From Chryseobacterium sp. R2A-55 (GTDB lineage: Bacteria; Bacteroidota; Bacteroidia; Flavobacteriales; Weeksellaceae), in contig NZ_JACBFP010000007.1 in NCBI RefSeq assembly GCF_021401085.1, positions 94,129 through 158,128 on the forward strand: a stretch of 64,000 bases of DNA, written 5' to 3'. This document shows positions 52,142 to 63,347 of this stretch, in pieces. Both the position numbers and the translations under genes were made by a program. The notes beneath the pieces are model-generated. The model had not been told where the DNA came from. It did not search any database and saw nothing but the letters and a program-made list of their open reading frames with translations. The stretch's first letter is position 1. Every line of letters begins with the position of its first letter.

Positions 52142-54505
52142 ATGAAAATTAAAATCTACGCTGTTTTTCTATTGACCATTACTTTCTTCAATCATTATTC
52201 CGCACAAGACACCCTTAAGACCAACCATCAGAAAAAATTCGGACTCGCTTTAAGCGGTGGCGGGGCAAAAGGTTTCGCCCACATCGGACTTTTAAATGCC
52301 ATAGATTCTTTGCAGATTAAAATCGACTATATCACCGGGACAAGTATGGGCGGAATTCTCGGCGGACTTTATGCGATGGGCTACACCGGCAAAGATCTAA
52401 AATCCACGATTTATGAAATGAACTGGGACCGCATCTTGAGCAACAAAATCCCTTATCGCAAAGTGAATATCGAAGAAAAGGACGAATTTGACAAATACAT
52501 CATTGAATTTCCGATCGTGAGAGGAATTCCTACCCTGCCAAGTTCGCTTATTGAAGGGCAATATATGGGAGAAGTGCTGAACACGCTTACTTTTCCCACG
52601 AAACACATCAACGATTTCAGCAAACTCCAAATTCCTGTGGAACTGACCTCTTCCGATATTGTGAGCGGTGGTCTCATCATGCAGAAAAAAGGATCGCTTC
52701 CACTGGCGATTCGTTCTACTTTAGCGATTCCTGCGGCGTTTTCCCCGGTTTATATTGATGGAAAATTACTCGTTGACGGTGGACTTGACCGCAATTTCCC
52801 GGTGAAGGAAGTCAAAGACATGGGCGCAGATTTCGTGATTGGGGGGTACACGGGGTTCAGGCTATTTACCAAGGAAGAAATTGAGAATCCTTTAAAAATG
52901 ATTTATCAGACACACGCCATCCGGTCGGTGGAAGATTTCAAGGTTCAAGGAAAAGATACGGATGTGCTTGTGAATTTTGTGGCACCTTTGGAAGACATCA
53001 CCACCAAAGATTTTAAAAAATATAAGAAAATAATCAAGATCGGTGAAGAGGAAACCAAAAAAATTCTTCCCGAACTGGTAAAAGTTGCGGAAGAACAAAG
53101 AAGACTTGGGGTGGTTTACGACCACAAAATGATGCAGGAAGTGAAGAAACCCACGGTGGAAATCAGATATTTTAATGAAGACGGAACAGCGATCGCTTCT
53201 CAGCAGGAAATAGAATCCATCAAAAATCTGATGAATCTGGAAACCGGAACCTATCATGACGCGAAAACCATGAACCAGAGCATTGACTATGTTTTCGGAA
53301 CAAGGCTTTACGACAAGGTTTATTACACCTACACCGATTCAGAATCCGGACTCATTATGAATGTTTTTGTAAAAAAGGCAAAAGCAGGCCGGTTCAAACT
53401 CGCACCGCATTATGACAATGAACAATCTGTGGGAATCATCGTCAACTATACCTACCGTGACCTCCTGTTCACCAAGTCCAGATTGGTTGCAACCATAGAT
53501 ATCGCCGAAAAGTTCAAGGCAAGATTAAACCTGCAAAAATTCATCGACCGAAAAAACCGTCTTTTCGTCACCGCAGAAACAAAATATACCAGCACGAACA
53601 GCAACGACATCTTTTTCAGACTGATTGGCGAAACCGCACAGGGAAACGCAGTGATTTTCCCGGACTATAAATATTCCAATTTCATGGGCGGGATCGGAAT
53701 AAATTACAAAATCAACTCCAATTCGGCAATTGGGATCGGAGCCGAACACAATTCCGAGCTTCTCAAAAACTCTTTAAACGATATCGCCAGAAGTCTTCTG
53801 GACGAATATGACCCTAAATTGTTCAGCCACAACAATCAATTTGTTTATCTGAAATACATCCAGAACAGTTTGAGCACCCGATATTATGCCAAAAGCGGAA
53901 ACTATCTCCACATCGGAATGAGGACTTATTTCAACAACCATTACAACACTTACGACCTGGACAAGACACAACCCGGACTGGATCTGTATCTTAATCCAGA
54001 CCATGATTTTTATACCATGCCAGAAGCACTGACCGCAATCTTTATCAATGAAAATTTTGCATGGCCTGTTTCAAAACAGCTCTCGCTGAAGTTTAATGGA
54101 TATCTGGGCCGCCATTTCAGCCGAAACACAATCCCGGATGAAAACATCCCTTACATTTTTCTGAACCAAAAATTCTACACCGGCGGAAGCGAATTTAATG
54201 ATGATGGGATGAACCCGGAGTTTGAAGGTTTCAAACAAAAAGAATTGCCTGTGAACTCCATCGCAAAATTAGGTTTTGCGGCGCAATATAATCCTTTCGG
54301 TAAATTTTACCTCACTCCGTCACTCAGCTATGGAAGGATTTCTGCAGAGTTGAGCGGTTTTGATGAGGGTAATTCCCAAAACGTTTTTGGATATGGAATC
54401 AATCTCGGTTACTTTTCGGTGGTGGGACCTCTCAACTTCAGTGTTTCAAAAAATAACCTGATCGATATCTGGAGGTATTATTTCAGTATCGGGTTCAAGT
54501 TTTAG
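52142..54505 (+). CDS. Patatin-like phospholipase with outer-membrane barrel
   Basis: A 787-residue protein with a signal peptide ending SAQ. The patatin domain (about residues 35-260) has the oxyanion motif GGGAKG, nucleophile GTSMGG and catalytic DGG (VDGGLDRNFP). A POTRA-like domain (about 330-410) and a C-terminal beta-barrel of the bacterial surface antigen/BamA type end in an aromatic residue (FKF). This order is that of type Vd (PlpD) secretion proteins. It probably hydrolyses phospholipids at the outer membrane. The ATG at 52142 is chosen over 52052 because only it begins a signal peptide. Confidence 0.9.
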   Translation: MKIKIYAVFLLTITFFNHYSAQDTLKTNHQKKFGLALSGGGAKGFAHIGLLNAIDSLQIKIDYITGTSMGGILGGLYAMGYTGKDLKSTIYEMNWDRILSNKIPYRKVNIEEKDEFDKYIIEFPIVRGIPTLPSSLIEGQYMGEVLNTLTFPTKHINDFSKLQIPVELTSSDIVSGGLIMQKKGSLPLAIRSTLAIPAAFSPVYIDGKLLVDGGLDRNFPVKEVKDMGADFVIGGYTGFRLFTKEEIENPLKMIYQTHAIRSVEDFKVQGKDTDVLVNFVAPLEDITTKDFKKYKKIIKIGEEETKKILPELVKVAEEQRRLGVVYDHKMMQEVKKPTVEIRYFNEDGTAIASQQEIESIKNLMNLETGTYHDAKTMNQSIDYVFGTRLYDKVYYTYTDSESGLIMNVFVKKAKAGRFKLAPHYDNEQSVGIIVNYTYRDLLFTKSRLVATIDIAEKFKARLNLQKFIDRKNRLFVTAETKYTSTNSNDIFFRLIGETAQGNAVIFPDYKYSNFMGGIGINYKINSNSAIGIGAEHNSELLKNSLNDIARSLLDEYDPKLFSHNNQFVYLKYIQNSLSTRYYAKSGNYLHIGMRTYFNNHYNTYDLDKTQPGLDLYLNPDHDFYTMPEALTAIFINENFAWPVSKQLSLKFNGYLGRHFSRNTIPDENIPYIFLNQKFYTGGSEFNDDGMNPEFEGFKQKELPVNSIAKLGFAAQYNPFGKFYLTPSLSYGRISAELSGFDEGNSQNVFGYGINLGYFSVVGPLNFSVSKNNLIDIWRYYFSIGFKF

Positions 54506-54520
54506 GACTGCACTTCATTG

Positions 54521-54554
54521 AAAAAAGCCGAACATTCCGTCCGGCTTCTTTTTG
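54521..54554 (+). terminator. Terminator after the patatin gene
   Basis: AAAAAGCCG pairs with CGGCTTcTTTTT around an 11-nt loop; the T-run follows. It sits between convergent genes and may serve both. Confidence 0.75.
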
Positions 54555-54571
54555 ATAGAGATGCTGCTCCA

Positions 54572-54970
54572 TTATTTGCTGTTCACATTCACACTTACCG
54601 GCATGATAAATGTAGATGCCATCAGGTTCTTGTTCAGTTTATTCACATCCACTTTATAGAGCAGGCTTTTCATCACATGCTCCAGTTCTTCGGAAACATA
54701 TTTGCAGCCGCCTTTTGCGTGAATATTTGTGATTTTGCCGTTTTCTGCGATATTAAATTCCAGGACAGAATCGGTGGTTCCTTCGGTTAAATTAGGGTTT
54801 GTAAAATCGAAATTGCTGACGACCAATTGGCGCAACTCGCCGAATATTCCTTTAGAATTAATGGTAACCTCCTCTATATTATTGCTGCTTTGAGCCTTGA
54901 TCTGAGAGAAGACACTGATTGCGACCCCCAATGCTAAAATCGCTACTGCTTTGGTGAATATCTTTTTCAT
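54572..54970 (-). CDS. Small exported protein with TonB C-terminal-like fold
   Basis: A 132-residue secreted protein with a signal peptide ending IKAQ. The body, LEFNIAENGKITNIHAKGGCKYVSEELEHVMKS, recalls the TonB/energy-transducer C-terminal domain (N-x-x-G-x-I ... hydrophobic helix), which in Bacteroidota occurs in many small periplasmic proteins without a membrane anchor. A TATATTTG box at 55022-55029 lies 52 nt upstream. The family link is moderate and function unknown. Confidence 0.65.
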   Translation of the reverse strand: MKKIFTKAVAILALGVAISVFSQIKAQSSNNIEEVTINSKGIFGELRQLVVSNFDFTNPNLTEGTTDSVLEFNIAENGKITNIHAKGGCKYVSEELEHVMKSLLYKVDVNKLNKNLMASTFIMPVSVNVNSK

Positions 54971-55322
54971 TTTCTTGTATGATTAATGGATTGGTTAATA
55001 ATGAGTTGAACATTTACGATACAAATATAGAAAATAGAATTCACACTGAGTTTACATTTTGTTAACATTGGGTTAACATTAACCATTATGAAACACCAAC
55101 TACCTGAAAATAAAACAGCTATATTTTCAATTATGCTTAAAAATGTTTAATAATATTCGACTTTCAGGATAAAAATCATAAAAAATAAGCAGATGACCTT
55201 TTGAAAACCCACTGAGCAACAAACGGGAATTGAATAATGAAAAAGAGCAATTAATTGACAAAGTCCAAATGGACTCCGCCGAATCTTTGATTTCACCTCG
55301 CAACGAACTTAGCCTGAGAAAT
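54971..55322. other. Intergenic region upstream of the small exported protein
   Basis: It contains the minus-strand -7 box TATATTTG (55022-55029) for the gene at 54970. Two GTTAACATT direct repeats lie at 55061-55069 and 55072-55080; GTTAAC is itself a palindrome. They sit upstream of the promoter and could be operator sites or chance. The right half up to the uvrA stop shows no gene. Confidence 0.45.
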
Positions 55323-58196
55323 TCACTCCAATTCTCTTTTCAAAAACTTAGCCGTAAGCGATTTCTTGCTTTTCACCAATTCTTCCGGTGTTCCTTCGGC
55401 AATGATCTTTCCGCCGTGTTTTCCGCCTTCCGGACCAATGTCTATGAGGTGGTCCGCCAATTTGATGACATCCATATTGTGTTCAATGATGATGAAGGAA
55501 TTCCCCAGATTCACGAGTTTGCTCACCGCTTCCATCAACACTTTCACGTCTTCAAAATGAAGACCTGTGGTCGGTTCATCCAGGATGTATAAAGTATTTC
55601 CGGTCTGCCTTTTGGCGAGTTCTGTAGCGAGTTTGATCCGTTGTGCTTCCCCTCCGGAAAGCGTGGTGGATTGCTGCCCCAAAGTGATGTAACCCAATCC
55701 TACATCCTGCAAAGTTTTCACTTTGTTGAAGATTTTCGGGATCGGTGCGAAGAAATCCACTGCTTCGTCAATTGTCATTTCCAGCACGTCTGAAATGGAT
55801 TTTCCTTTGTAGCGCACTTCCAGCGTCTCCCGGTTGAAACGCTTTCCGTTGCAGGTCTCGCAATGCACATACACATCCGGAAGGAAATTCATTTCAATGA
55901 CTTTCAAACCTCCCCCCTGACAGGTTTCGCATCTTCCGCCTTTCACGTTAAAGGAGAACCGTCCCGCTTTGTACCCCCGGATTTTAGATTCCGGAAGTTC
56001 GGCGAAAAGGTTTCGGATGTCCGTAAACATTCCGGTATAAGTGGCGGGATTCGAACGCGGCGTCCTTCCAATCGGAGCCTGGTCCACATCCACAATCTTG
56101 TCAATATTTTCTATTCCCTCAAAACTTTTGTAGGGCAAAGGTTCCTGCACTGCTCTGTAGAAGTGTCGGTTCAAAATCGGATAAAGGGTACCATTAATCA
56201 AAGACGATTTTCCACTTCCGGAAATTCCGGTCACCACCACCAGTTTTCCGAGTGGAATTTCCAGATTGACATTCTTCAAATTATTTCCGGCAGCTCCTTT
56301 CAGCACTAATGACTTCCCATTTCCTTTTCTTCTTTCCTTGGGAACTTCGATTTTCTTTTTGCCTGAAATATAATCCGCCGTCAAGGTGTTGGCTTTCAAC
56401 AAATCTTTCGGCTTTCCCTGCCAAAGTATTTCGCCACCGAACTTTCCGGCACGCGGACCGATATCCAGCACTTCATCTGCTTCCAGAATCATGTCCTTGT
56501 CATGTTCTACCACGATCACGGAATTCCCGATGTCCCTCAAATGTTTCAGAGAACTGATCAGCCGTTCGTTATCTCTTTGGTGAAGCCCGATAGAAGGTTC
56601 ATCCAAGATATAGAGCACATTCACGAGTTGAGAACCAATCTGGGTCGCCAAACGGATCCGCTGTGATTCACCTCCCGAAAGGGTTCGCGAACTCCGGCTC
56701 AAGCTCAGATAATCCAGTCCCACATCCAAAAGGAACTGCAGTCTGGTCTTGATCTCCTTTAAGATTTCATGGGCAATGATCTTGTTTTTGTCGCTGAACC
56801 GGTCTTCCACTTCATGGAGCCAGTCCATCAAATCGGCCAAACTTAAGGCGTTGATTTCGGCAATATTTTTTCCGTCGATCTTGAAACTTAGACTTGACGG
56901 CTGAAGACGCGTTCCTTTGCACTCCGGACAAACTTCTTCGTTGGTAAAGTGCCTTTCAAGCAATATCGCGTCATAGCTTTCTTTGTCTTCAATCAACTCC
57001 TCAATGATCGATACCAAACCATCGAAATTGACCTTGATTTTCTTCGTGATGCCTGCATGTTTCAGCTCTTTAGCCACCTCTTTGTGCGCCCCGAAACAGA
57101 TCAGGTCCAAGGCATCTTTAGGAATATCTTTAATAGGTGTCGATAAATCTTTGTCAAAAACTTCCAGAATATTCTTGATCTGTGCGAGTATCCATTTGTT
57201 CGACTTGATATCTTCCAAAGGCAGCAAACCGCCCTGGCTGATGGAAAGTTTCGGATTCTCTACAAAATAATCGGTGTTCACCTTTTTGATGGTTCCCAGA
57301 CCTTTGCAATTCGGGCAACTTCCTTTGGGCGAATTGAAAGAAAAAGTATTCGGTTCCGGTAATTCCAGTGAATCTCCGGTTTCGTCGTCCATCAGGTTTT
57401 TGGAGAAATAATGGACTTCATTCTCGTTGAGTTTTTGCAGCCCGATGGTTCCCTCTCCCATTTCCAGGGCAGTTCGCAGGGAATTTTCCATTCGGTGTTC
57501 GGTTGCTTTTTCACCGATAATCCACCGGTCGATCACTATATCGATGTCGTGGGTTTTGTAGCGGTCGAGTTTCAGGTCGTGTTCAATATCTACCAACTCA
57601 CCGTCAATTCTTGCCTGTCCGTAACCTTTTTTCAGTTTCTGCAGAAAAAGTTCGTGGTAATGCCCTTTTCGGGAACGGACCACGGGTGCCATGAGCAACA
57701 CTTTCTCCCCCTTATAATTTTCTTTAATGGTTTCCAGGATTTGCTCGGCAGTGTAACTCACGAGTTTTTTACCGGAAGTCATTGAATACGCATCAGAAAC
57801 CCTGGCGAAAAGCAGTCTTAGGAAATCGTAGAGTTCAGTCACGGTTCCTACTGTGGAACGTGGATTCTTGTTCGTGGTTTTCTGTTCGATGGCGATCACC
57901 GGCGAAAGTCCGTCGATTTTGTCCACATCAGGTCTTTCCAAACCGCCGAGAAACTGCCTTGCGTATGCGGAAAAAGTCTCGATATAGCGTCGCTGACCTT
58001 CCGCAAAGATGGTATCGAAAGCCAGCGAGGATTTGCCACTTCCCGAAAGTCCGGTAATCACCACGAGTTCGTTTCGCGGAATTTTCACCGAAATGCTTTT
58101 CAGGTTGTGTTCGCGGGCTCCGTATATTTCTATATATTCTTTGCCATCAGCGGCGGAAGTAGAATGGTTGTCGGAATGGCTGCTGGTTTTTTGCAT
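55323..58196 (-). CDS. uvrA: Excinuclease ABC subunit A
   Basis: A 957-residue UvrA. The start [21 protein letters not shown] and Walker [15 protein letters not shown] are followed by a zinc module (CPNCKGLG). Domain 2 has a second Walker [12 protein letters not shown] and a C-terminal zinc finger ([22 protein letters not shown]). Both halves have ABC signatures LSGGESQR and LSGGEAQR. It recognises bulky DNA lesions for UvrB. A TAAATTTG box lies at 58244-58251, 48 nt upstream. Confidence 0.97.
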   Translation of the reverse strand: MQKTSSHSDNHSTSAADGKEYIEIYGAREHNLKSISVKIPRNELVVITGLSGSGKSSLAFDTIFAEGQRRYIETFSAYARQFLGGLERPDVDKIDGLSPVIAIEQKTTNKNPRSTVGTVTELYDFLRLLFARVSDAYSMTSGKKLVSYTAEQILETIKENYKGEKVLLMAPVVRSRKGHYHELFLQKLKKGYGQARIDGELVDIEHDLKLDRYKTHDIDIVIDRWIIGEKATEHRMENSLRTALEMGEGTIGLQKLNENEVHYFSKNLMDDETGDSLELPEPNTFSFNSPKGSCPNCKGLGTIKKVNTDYFVENPKLSISQGGLLPLEDIKSNKWILAQIKNILEVFDKDLSTPIKDIPKDALDLICFGAHKEVAKELKHAGITKKIKVNFDGLVSIIEELIEDKESYDAILLERHFTNEEVCPECKGTRLQPSSLSFKIDGKNIAEINALSLADLMDWLHEVEDRFSDKNKIIAHEILKEIKTRLQFLLDVGLDYLSLSRSSRTLSGGESQRIRLATQIGSQLVNVLYILDEPSIGLHQRDNERLISSLKHLRDIGNSVIVVEHDKDMILEADEVLDIGPRAGKFGGEILWQGKPKDLLKANTLTADYISGKKKIEVPKERRKGNGKSLVLKGAAGNNLKNVNLEIPLGKLVVVTGISGSGKSSLINGTLYPILNRHFYRAVQEPLPYKSFEGIENIDKIVDVDQAPIGRTPRSNPATYTGMFTDIRNLFAELPESKIRGYKAGRFSFNVKGGRCETCQGGGLKVIEMNFLPDVYVHCETCNGKRFNRETLEVRYKGKSISDVLEMTIDEAVDFFAPIPKIFNKVKTLQDVGLGYITLGQQSTTLSGGEAQRIKLATELAKRQTGNTLYILDEPTTGLHFEDVKVLMEAVSKLVNLGNSFIIIEHNMDVIKLADHLIDIGPEGGKHGGKIIAEGTPEELVKSKKSLTAKFLKRELE

Positions 58197-58243
58197 TTCT
58201 TGCTCTCATTTTTCCCGGATAGTTCTTTTAAACTGGGAATCTG

Positions 58244-58251
58244 CAAATTTA
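58244..58251 (-). promoter_or_regulatory. uvrA: -7 box of uvrA
   Basis: TAAATTTG on the minus strand, 48 nt before the ATG at 58196. Confidence 0.55.
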
Positions 58252-58304
58252 CGGATTTTTATGGTGGCTAAAAATGATACAGGATTAATAATTTTTAGCC
58301 CCGA

Positions 58305-58463
58305 TTGCACAAGGGAACATCACTGCGCGAATACAAAACCTCTCCTTCACATGAACTCCATTATCAGTTCAAATCCAACGAACCGTATGTTTATTGGGAA
58401 TTAACTTCGTCAGATGAAATGGGGCACCGTATTCCGGAGGGATATGAACCCTCATCAATCTGA
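58305..58463 (+). pseudogene. Unassigned 52-codon open frame, possible gene fragment
   Basis: A plus-strand frame from 58305 to a TGA at 58461-58463 translates to a composition like a real protein, including [20 protein letters not shown] followed by MGHRIPEGYEP. It has no ATG at its left end and no promoter. It may be the tail of a lost gene. The opposite strand in the same place is also open for 35 codons (58391-58498), so the reading direction is uncertain and the family unknown. The rest of the 445-bp gap holds the uvrA and fhs promoters. Confidence 0.25.
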
Positions 58464-58613
58464 TCCCATTGTGCTCCTAATCTTTCAATTGCTTTCATGG
58501 TTAAGAACAGGTCCGGCTACATTGGAACAAATTCATTCAGGTCGCAACTCCGTAAAAAGTCAAAAACTGACATAAGACATTCCAAAATATTTCGCAGGAA
58601 TCTATAGTTTGGC

Positions 58614-58621
58614 TAAATTTG
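58614..58621 (+). promoter_or_regulatory. fhs: -7 box of fhs
   Basis: TAAATTTG lies 21 nt before the ATG at 58642 and inside an in-frame extension that starts at 58609, so it decides for 58642. Confidence 0.55.
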
Positions 58622-58641
58622 GTTGTTTAAAATTGTACAAC

Positions 58642-60318
58642 ATGAGTTTCCCAACCGACCTGGAAATCGCAGAGTCCGCGCAAATCCAGCACATTAAAAC
58701 CATCGCCGATAAAATCGGAATCCACCATGATGATCTGGAATACTACGGAAAATACAAAGCCAAAATTCCCTTGAAATACATCGACGAAGAAAAGATCAAA
58801 AAAGCAAAACTGATCCTCGTCACAGCAATCAACCCCACTCCCGCCGGTGAAGGAAAAACCACAGTATCGGTCGGTTTGAATGACGGTCTGAATAAAATCG
58901 GCAAGAAATCCATCGCCGTGTTGCGCGAACCATCCCTCGGTCCGGTTTTTGGCGTGAAAGGCGGCGCTGCAGGAGGCGGTTACGCACAGGTGATCCCGAT
59001 GGTGGACATCAACCTGCACTTTACAGGAGACTTTGCAGCCATTGAGAAAGCCAATAACCTGCTTTCAGCACTCATAGACAATAATCTTCAGAACAGGAAA
59101 CATTCCTTAAACATCGATCCGCGAACCATCGTATGGAAACGCGTGATGGACATGAACGACCGCGCACTCCGGCAAATCGTGATCGGTTTGGGTGGTTCCA
59201 ACAACGGAATTACCCGTGAAGAAGGATTCAACATCACTCCGGCAAGTGAAGTGATGGCGATTCTCTGTCTGAGCCAGGATTTTGAAGATTTGAAAACCAG
59301 ACTCGGAAATATCTTCGTGGGCTATACTTTTGACAAAAAACCTATTTTCGCAAGAGACTTAAAAGCAGAAAACGCAATGGCCATTTTACTTAAAGACGCC
59401 ATTAAGCCCAACCTGGTGCAAAGTCTGGAGGGAAATCCCGCGATTCTTCACGGAGGTCCTTTCGCGAATATCGCGCAGGGAACCAATACCATCATCGCCA
59501 CGAAAACCGGACTTTCGCTCGCCGACTATGTCGTCACAGAAGCTGGTTTCGGAGGTGATCTGGGAGCCGAGAAATTCCTCCACATCAAATGCCATTACGG
59601 AAAAATGAAACCCGATGCAGTGGTGATTGTAGCTACCATCCGCGCTTTGCGTTACCACGGCGGTGCCAAGAAAGGCGAATATGAAGTTCCAAACCTTCCG
59701 TTCGTGAAAAATGGAATTGCCAACCTCATAAAGCATATCGAGAACAGTTTCAAATTCGGTTTAAGGCCGATTGTTGCCATCAACCGTTTCGCCACTGATT
59801 CCGATGAAGAAATCAACTTCATCCAGGAAGAGTGCAAAAAACTCGGCGTGAGAGCCATCCTCGCTGAAGAATTCACCAAAGGCGGTGCGGGAATGACCGA
59901 ACTCGCCGAGGAAGTGGCGTTCTGTGCCTCCAATTGCGGCAATGATTTCAAGCCTCTCTACAAAGTGGATGATTCGGTGGAATATAAAATCGAGACCATC
60001 GCCAAAGAAGTTTACGGAGCGGATACCGTGGTGTATTCCCAAAAGGCAAAAAACCAGTTGAAAACCATCTACGATCTGGGTTTTGATAAAGTGCCGATCT
60101 GCATGGCGAAAACCCCAAAATCCCTTACCGACGACGAAACCAAAATCGGCCGCCCTTCCAACTTTAAAATCACCGTCCGTGAATTTGAATTTGCAGCCGG
60201 TGCCGGATTCATCATCCCGATCCTTGGCGACATGATGCGGATGCCGGGATTACCGAATGTTCCTGCTGCGGAAGGAATGAGCATAGACAAAAATGGTAAG
60301 ATTACCGGGTTGAGCTGA
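58642..60318 (+). CDS. fhs: Formate--tetrahydrofolate ligase
   Basis: A 558-residue enzyme making 10-formyl-tetrahydrofolate from formate, THF and ATP, which feeds purine and one-carbon metabolism. It has LVTAINPTPAGEGKTTVSVGL (P-loop like ATP site), the family motif LREPSLGPVFGVKGGAAGGGYAQVIPM, and the end GDMMRMPGLPNVPAAEGM. The ATG at 58642 (MSFPTDLEIA) is preferred over 58609 because the promoter box lies between them. Length is typical for the family. Confidence 0.95.
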   Translation: MSFPTDLEIAESAQIQHIKTIADKIGIHHDDLEYYGKYKAKIPLKYIDEEKIKKAKLILVTAINPTPAGEGKTTVSVGLNDGLNKIGKKSIAVLREPSLGPVFGVKGGAAGGGYAQVIPMVDINLHFTGDFAAIEKANNLLSALIDNNLQNRKHSLNIDPRTIVWKRVMDMNDRALRQIVIGLGGSNNGITREEGFNITPASEVMAILCLSQDFEDLKTRLGNIFVGYTFDKKPIFARDLKAENAMAILLKDAIKPNLVQSLEGNPAILHGGPFANIAQGTNTIIATKTGLSLADYVVTEAGFGGDLGAEKFLHIKCHYGKMKPDAVVIVATIRALRYHGGAKKGEYEVPNLPFVKNGIANLIKHIENSFKFGLRPIVAINRFATDSDEEINFIQEECKKLGVRAILAEEFTKGGAGMTELAEEVAFCASNCGNDFKPLYKVDDSVEYKIETIAKEVYGADTVVYSQKAKNQLKTIYDLGFDKVPICMAKTPKSLTDDETKIGRPSNFKITVREFEFAAGAGFIIPILGDMMRMPGLPNVPAAEGMSIDKNGKITGLS

Positions 60319-60468
60319 CATTGGGATTGAATTGTTTTTGAGATCGCTGCTTTCCACAGGAAGAGGCGAAGTTTCGTCATTGTTATTTCGGCCAAAAATC
60401 GTGCACCCATTATTTTTAGTGACCTCTGAAAAACAACTGAACATCAATGCGGAAAGCTTCTGGGCGGA

Positions 60469-63114
60469 TTACCACAAAATTCTTTTAAACAGTTTGTGCA
60501 CCTCGCTGAAAACCAGTGGAACCAATCCCAAACCACATGCGGTAAGCCAACCTCCGGCATCGGGAAAATGAAGTTGGAAAGCATCCTGAAGGAAAGGCAC
60601 GAACAGCAGCAACAACTGTAAAACCACCCCCAAAACCAGGGCACCAATCAAATATGGGTTGCTGAAAATACCGATGGTGAACACAGATTTTCTGCGGTGA
60701 CGAAGTGCCAATGAATAAAACAGCTGGGCAAAAACAAGGATCAGAAAGGCAAGCGTCCTTGCATTCTTCAGGACCTCATCGGGAATATCCTGATCCATTG
60801 GTGAAAATCCCAATTCGTAAAATCCATACCAATAGCCAAACACCGTGATTGCGCCAATCAGCAAACCGCCCAGAACCACCTGCAGTGTACCGCCGTGGGA
60901 AAAGAAACTTTCCCGCGAAGATCTCGGGCGCTCATTCATTACTTCAGGATCGCCGGGATCCATACCCAAAGCGATGGCCGGAAGGGAATCGGTAATGAGA
61001 TTGATCCAAAGCAATTGCGTCGCCAGCAATGGAGCCGGCCAACCAATCAGCAGCGCAGCCACCATGGAAATCACCTCGCCGAAATTACAGCTCAGCAGAA
61101 AAATGACGGCTTTGCGGATATTCCGGTAAATATTTCTGCCATGCTCCACCGCTTTCACAATGGTAGAAAAATTATCATCGGTGAGGATCATATCTGCAGC
61201 GCTCTTCGCTACGTCGGTTCCGGTAATTCCCATGACCACACCAATGTCGGCAGCGTTCAGTGAGGGTGCATCATTCACGCCATCACCGGTCATGGAAACA
61301 ATATTTCCTCCGGCTTTCAGCGCACGGATGATTTTCACTTTGTGTTCCGGAGAGACCCTGGCAAATATTCGGTAATTCCCAATAGAAGCTCTCAGCTGGT
61401 CTTCACCGGTTTCGTCCAGTTCCCTGCCGGTCACCACTTCTCTTTCAGAAACCGCAATGCCCAGATCTTTGCCGATGGCAAAAGCAGTATGTGCATGATC
61501 CCCGGTAATCATCAGGGTGGTAATGCCTGCGTTTCGGGCTTTTTCTATGGCAGGTTTGGCCTCTTCACGCGGCGGGTCAATCATTCCCGCAATCCCTACC
61601 AGGATCAGATCCTGCTCCATTGCAATCCGTGAGGGTACCGTGGCAACCTGGCGGTATGCGAGCGCCAGAGTGCGCAGGGCCTCATCAGACATTTCTTCCG
61701 CCACTTTTCTGATTTCGTTCTTCAGCATACCGTTTAACGGAACGGGGGTTCCTTCTTTCAGAATCATTGTGGATTTTTCCAGGATCTTTCCCGGAGCGCC
61801 TTTAGCAAAAACCGACAGCTCATTTCCGTGTCTAATCAGTACAGACATCATTTTTCTGGCAGAATCAAACGGAATTTCCTCCAGACGCACAGTTTCCCGT
61901 GCAAGCTGTGCCCGGTTGATATTCAGATCGTCGCCCAGTTTCAGGAGTGCAATTTCAGTGGGATCACCTGTACTTTCTCCCTTTTCCAGAGTGGCATCGG
62001 AAGCCAGAATCATCCCCTTCACCAACAACCGGGCGGTTTCTCCGGGATCCACTCCATTTCCGGACTGAAACAATCCCTCGGAGGTCCAGAACTTTTCCAC
62101 GGTCATTTTATTTTGGGTTAAGGTTCCCGTTTTGTCCGTGCAGATGATGTTTACCGAACCCAAAGTTTCCACGGCAGGCAGCTTTTTGATGATGGCATTG
62201 TTTTTCGACATCGCAGTAACGCCCACTGAAAGTACCACTGCCACGATGGCTGCAAGACCTTCGGGAATGGATGCCACTGCAAGCGAAACTGAGATCAGGA
62301 ACATTTCCGCCACATCCCGCCCCTGAAACCACGACAGCACAAAGAGGAAAACACATACCGCCACAGCAACGAAACCGAGTATTTTACCCAATTGGTCCAA
62401 CCGCTGCGCGAGCGGAGTTTTTTCCTCAGGCTCGTTTTGGATAATGCCTGCAATTTTCCCGATTTCCGTTTCCATTCCTGTTGTGGTCACGATTCCGGTT
62501 CCTCTTCCTGCGGTCACAGTAGTGCCCATGAACGCCAGATTCTTCCGGTCACCGAGCGGTGCGTTGGTCTCCGTGATGACGGATGCTGCATCTTTCTCCG
62601 AAGGTTGGGATTCGCCGGTCAGCGCGGCTTCCTCGATCCGCAGGTTCACACTTTCCACCAGCCGAAGATCCGCACCCACCATCCTGCCGGTTTCGAGCAC
62701 CACCACATCACCGGCTACCAGTTGACCGGAGTCGATCTCATTCCTTTTTCCTCCCCTTTTTACATAAGATTTTGGTGAACTGATTTTCTGCAGGGCTTCC
62801 ACAGCATGCGCTGCTTTGCGCTGCTGGTACACCCCGAGAAATGCATTGATAAGAATCACTCCTGAAATGATGGCGGCATCCACCAGTGCACCCAGATAAA
62901 CGGTAATCAGCACCGCAGCGAAAAGCACATAGATCAGCCAGTCCTTCAGCTGTTCCAGAAAAAGGCAAAGGATCGTTTTTTCTGGCGCTTTTTTCAGCCT
63001 GTTCGGTCCGTTCTGTTTCAGCCGCTCCCTAGCTTCCCCCTCTGACAGTCCCATTGACAGATCAGTCTTCAGCTCGGCCGCCGTTTGATCAATATTTTTG
63101 GCATGGAAATCCAT
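60469..63114 (-). CDS. Cation-transporting P-type ATPase (Ca2+ type, P2)
   Basis: An 881-residue P2-type ATPase. The N-terminal cation-ATPase domain is followed by TGES (residues 166-169), the M4 motif SIPEGLAA (about 282-289) and the phosphorylation site CTDKTGTLTQNK with Asp327. MTGDGVNDAP is the hinge, and a C-terminal membrane domain with six helices completes it. The PEGL motif and overall length fit the PMR1/SERCA-like bacterial Ca2+ pumps exporting Ca2+ (or Mn2+). Base composition is visibly richer in G+C than the rest of the window, with many CGC/GGC/CTG codons. A near-consensus box TAACTTTA lies about 33-40 nt upstream. Confidence 0.93.
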   Translation of the reverse strand: MDFHAKNIDQTAAELKTDLSMGLSEGEARERLKQNGPNRLKKAPEKTILCLFLEQLKDWLIYVLFAAVLITVYLGALVDAAIISGVILINAFLGVYQQRKAAHAVEALQKISSPKSYVKRGGKRNEIDSGQLVAGDVVVLETGRMVGADLRLVESVNLRIEEAALTGESQPSEKDAASVITETNAPLGDRKNLAFMGTTVTAGRGTGIVTTTGMETEIGKIAGIIQNEPEEKTPLAQRLDQLGKILGFVAVAVCVFLFVLSWFQGRDVAEMFLISVSLAVASIPEGLAAIVAVVLSVGVTAMSKNNAIIKKLPAVETLGSVNIICTDKTGTLTQNKMTVEKFWTSEGLFQSGNGVDPGETARLLVKGMILASDATLEKGESTGDPTEIALLKLGDDLNINRAQLARETVRLEEIPFDSARKMMSVLIRHGNELSVFAKGAPGKILEKSTMILKEGTPVPLNGMLKNEIRKVAEEMSDEALRTLALAYRQVATVPSRIAMEQDLILVGIAGMIDPPREEAKPAIEKARNAGITTLMITGDHAHTAFAIGKDLGIAVSEREVVTGRELDETGEDQLRASIGNYRIFARVSPEHKVKIIRALKAGGNIVSMTGDGVNDAPSLNAADIGVVMGITGTDVAKSAADMILTDDNFSTIVKAVEHGRNIYRNIRKAVIFLLSCNFGEVISMVAALLIGWPAPLLATQLLWINLITDSLPAIALGMDPGDPEVMNERPRSSRESFFSHGGTLQVVLGGLLIGAITVFGYWYGFYELGFSPMDQDIPDEVLKNARTLAFLILVFAQLFYSLALRHRRKSVFTIGIFSNPYLIGALVLGVVLQLLLLFVPFLQDAFQLHFPDAGGWLTACGLGLVPLVFSEVHKLFKRILW

Positions 63115-63347
63115 TGGGTTATTCCCGGGTTTTCTCGGAGCATAAAGTTAGTGAAAATCTATCTTCCCCGAAGCAGGAATAAGACTGATGCGCAACGACC
63201 AATTGATGTTCGCCTGCCGGAATCATGACTGATCAGTTTGGGGTTTTGCTTTTCCAGGGAACCGCGTGGAAGAAGTGAAATACAGGACAGAAAACAGCGA
63301 TGCCACTCAAGCGGGCACCGCGCCTATCAGATCATTAAGCCCAATCC

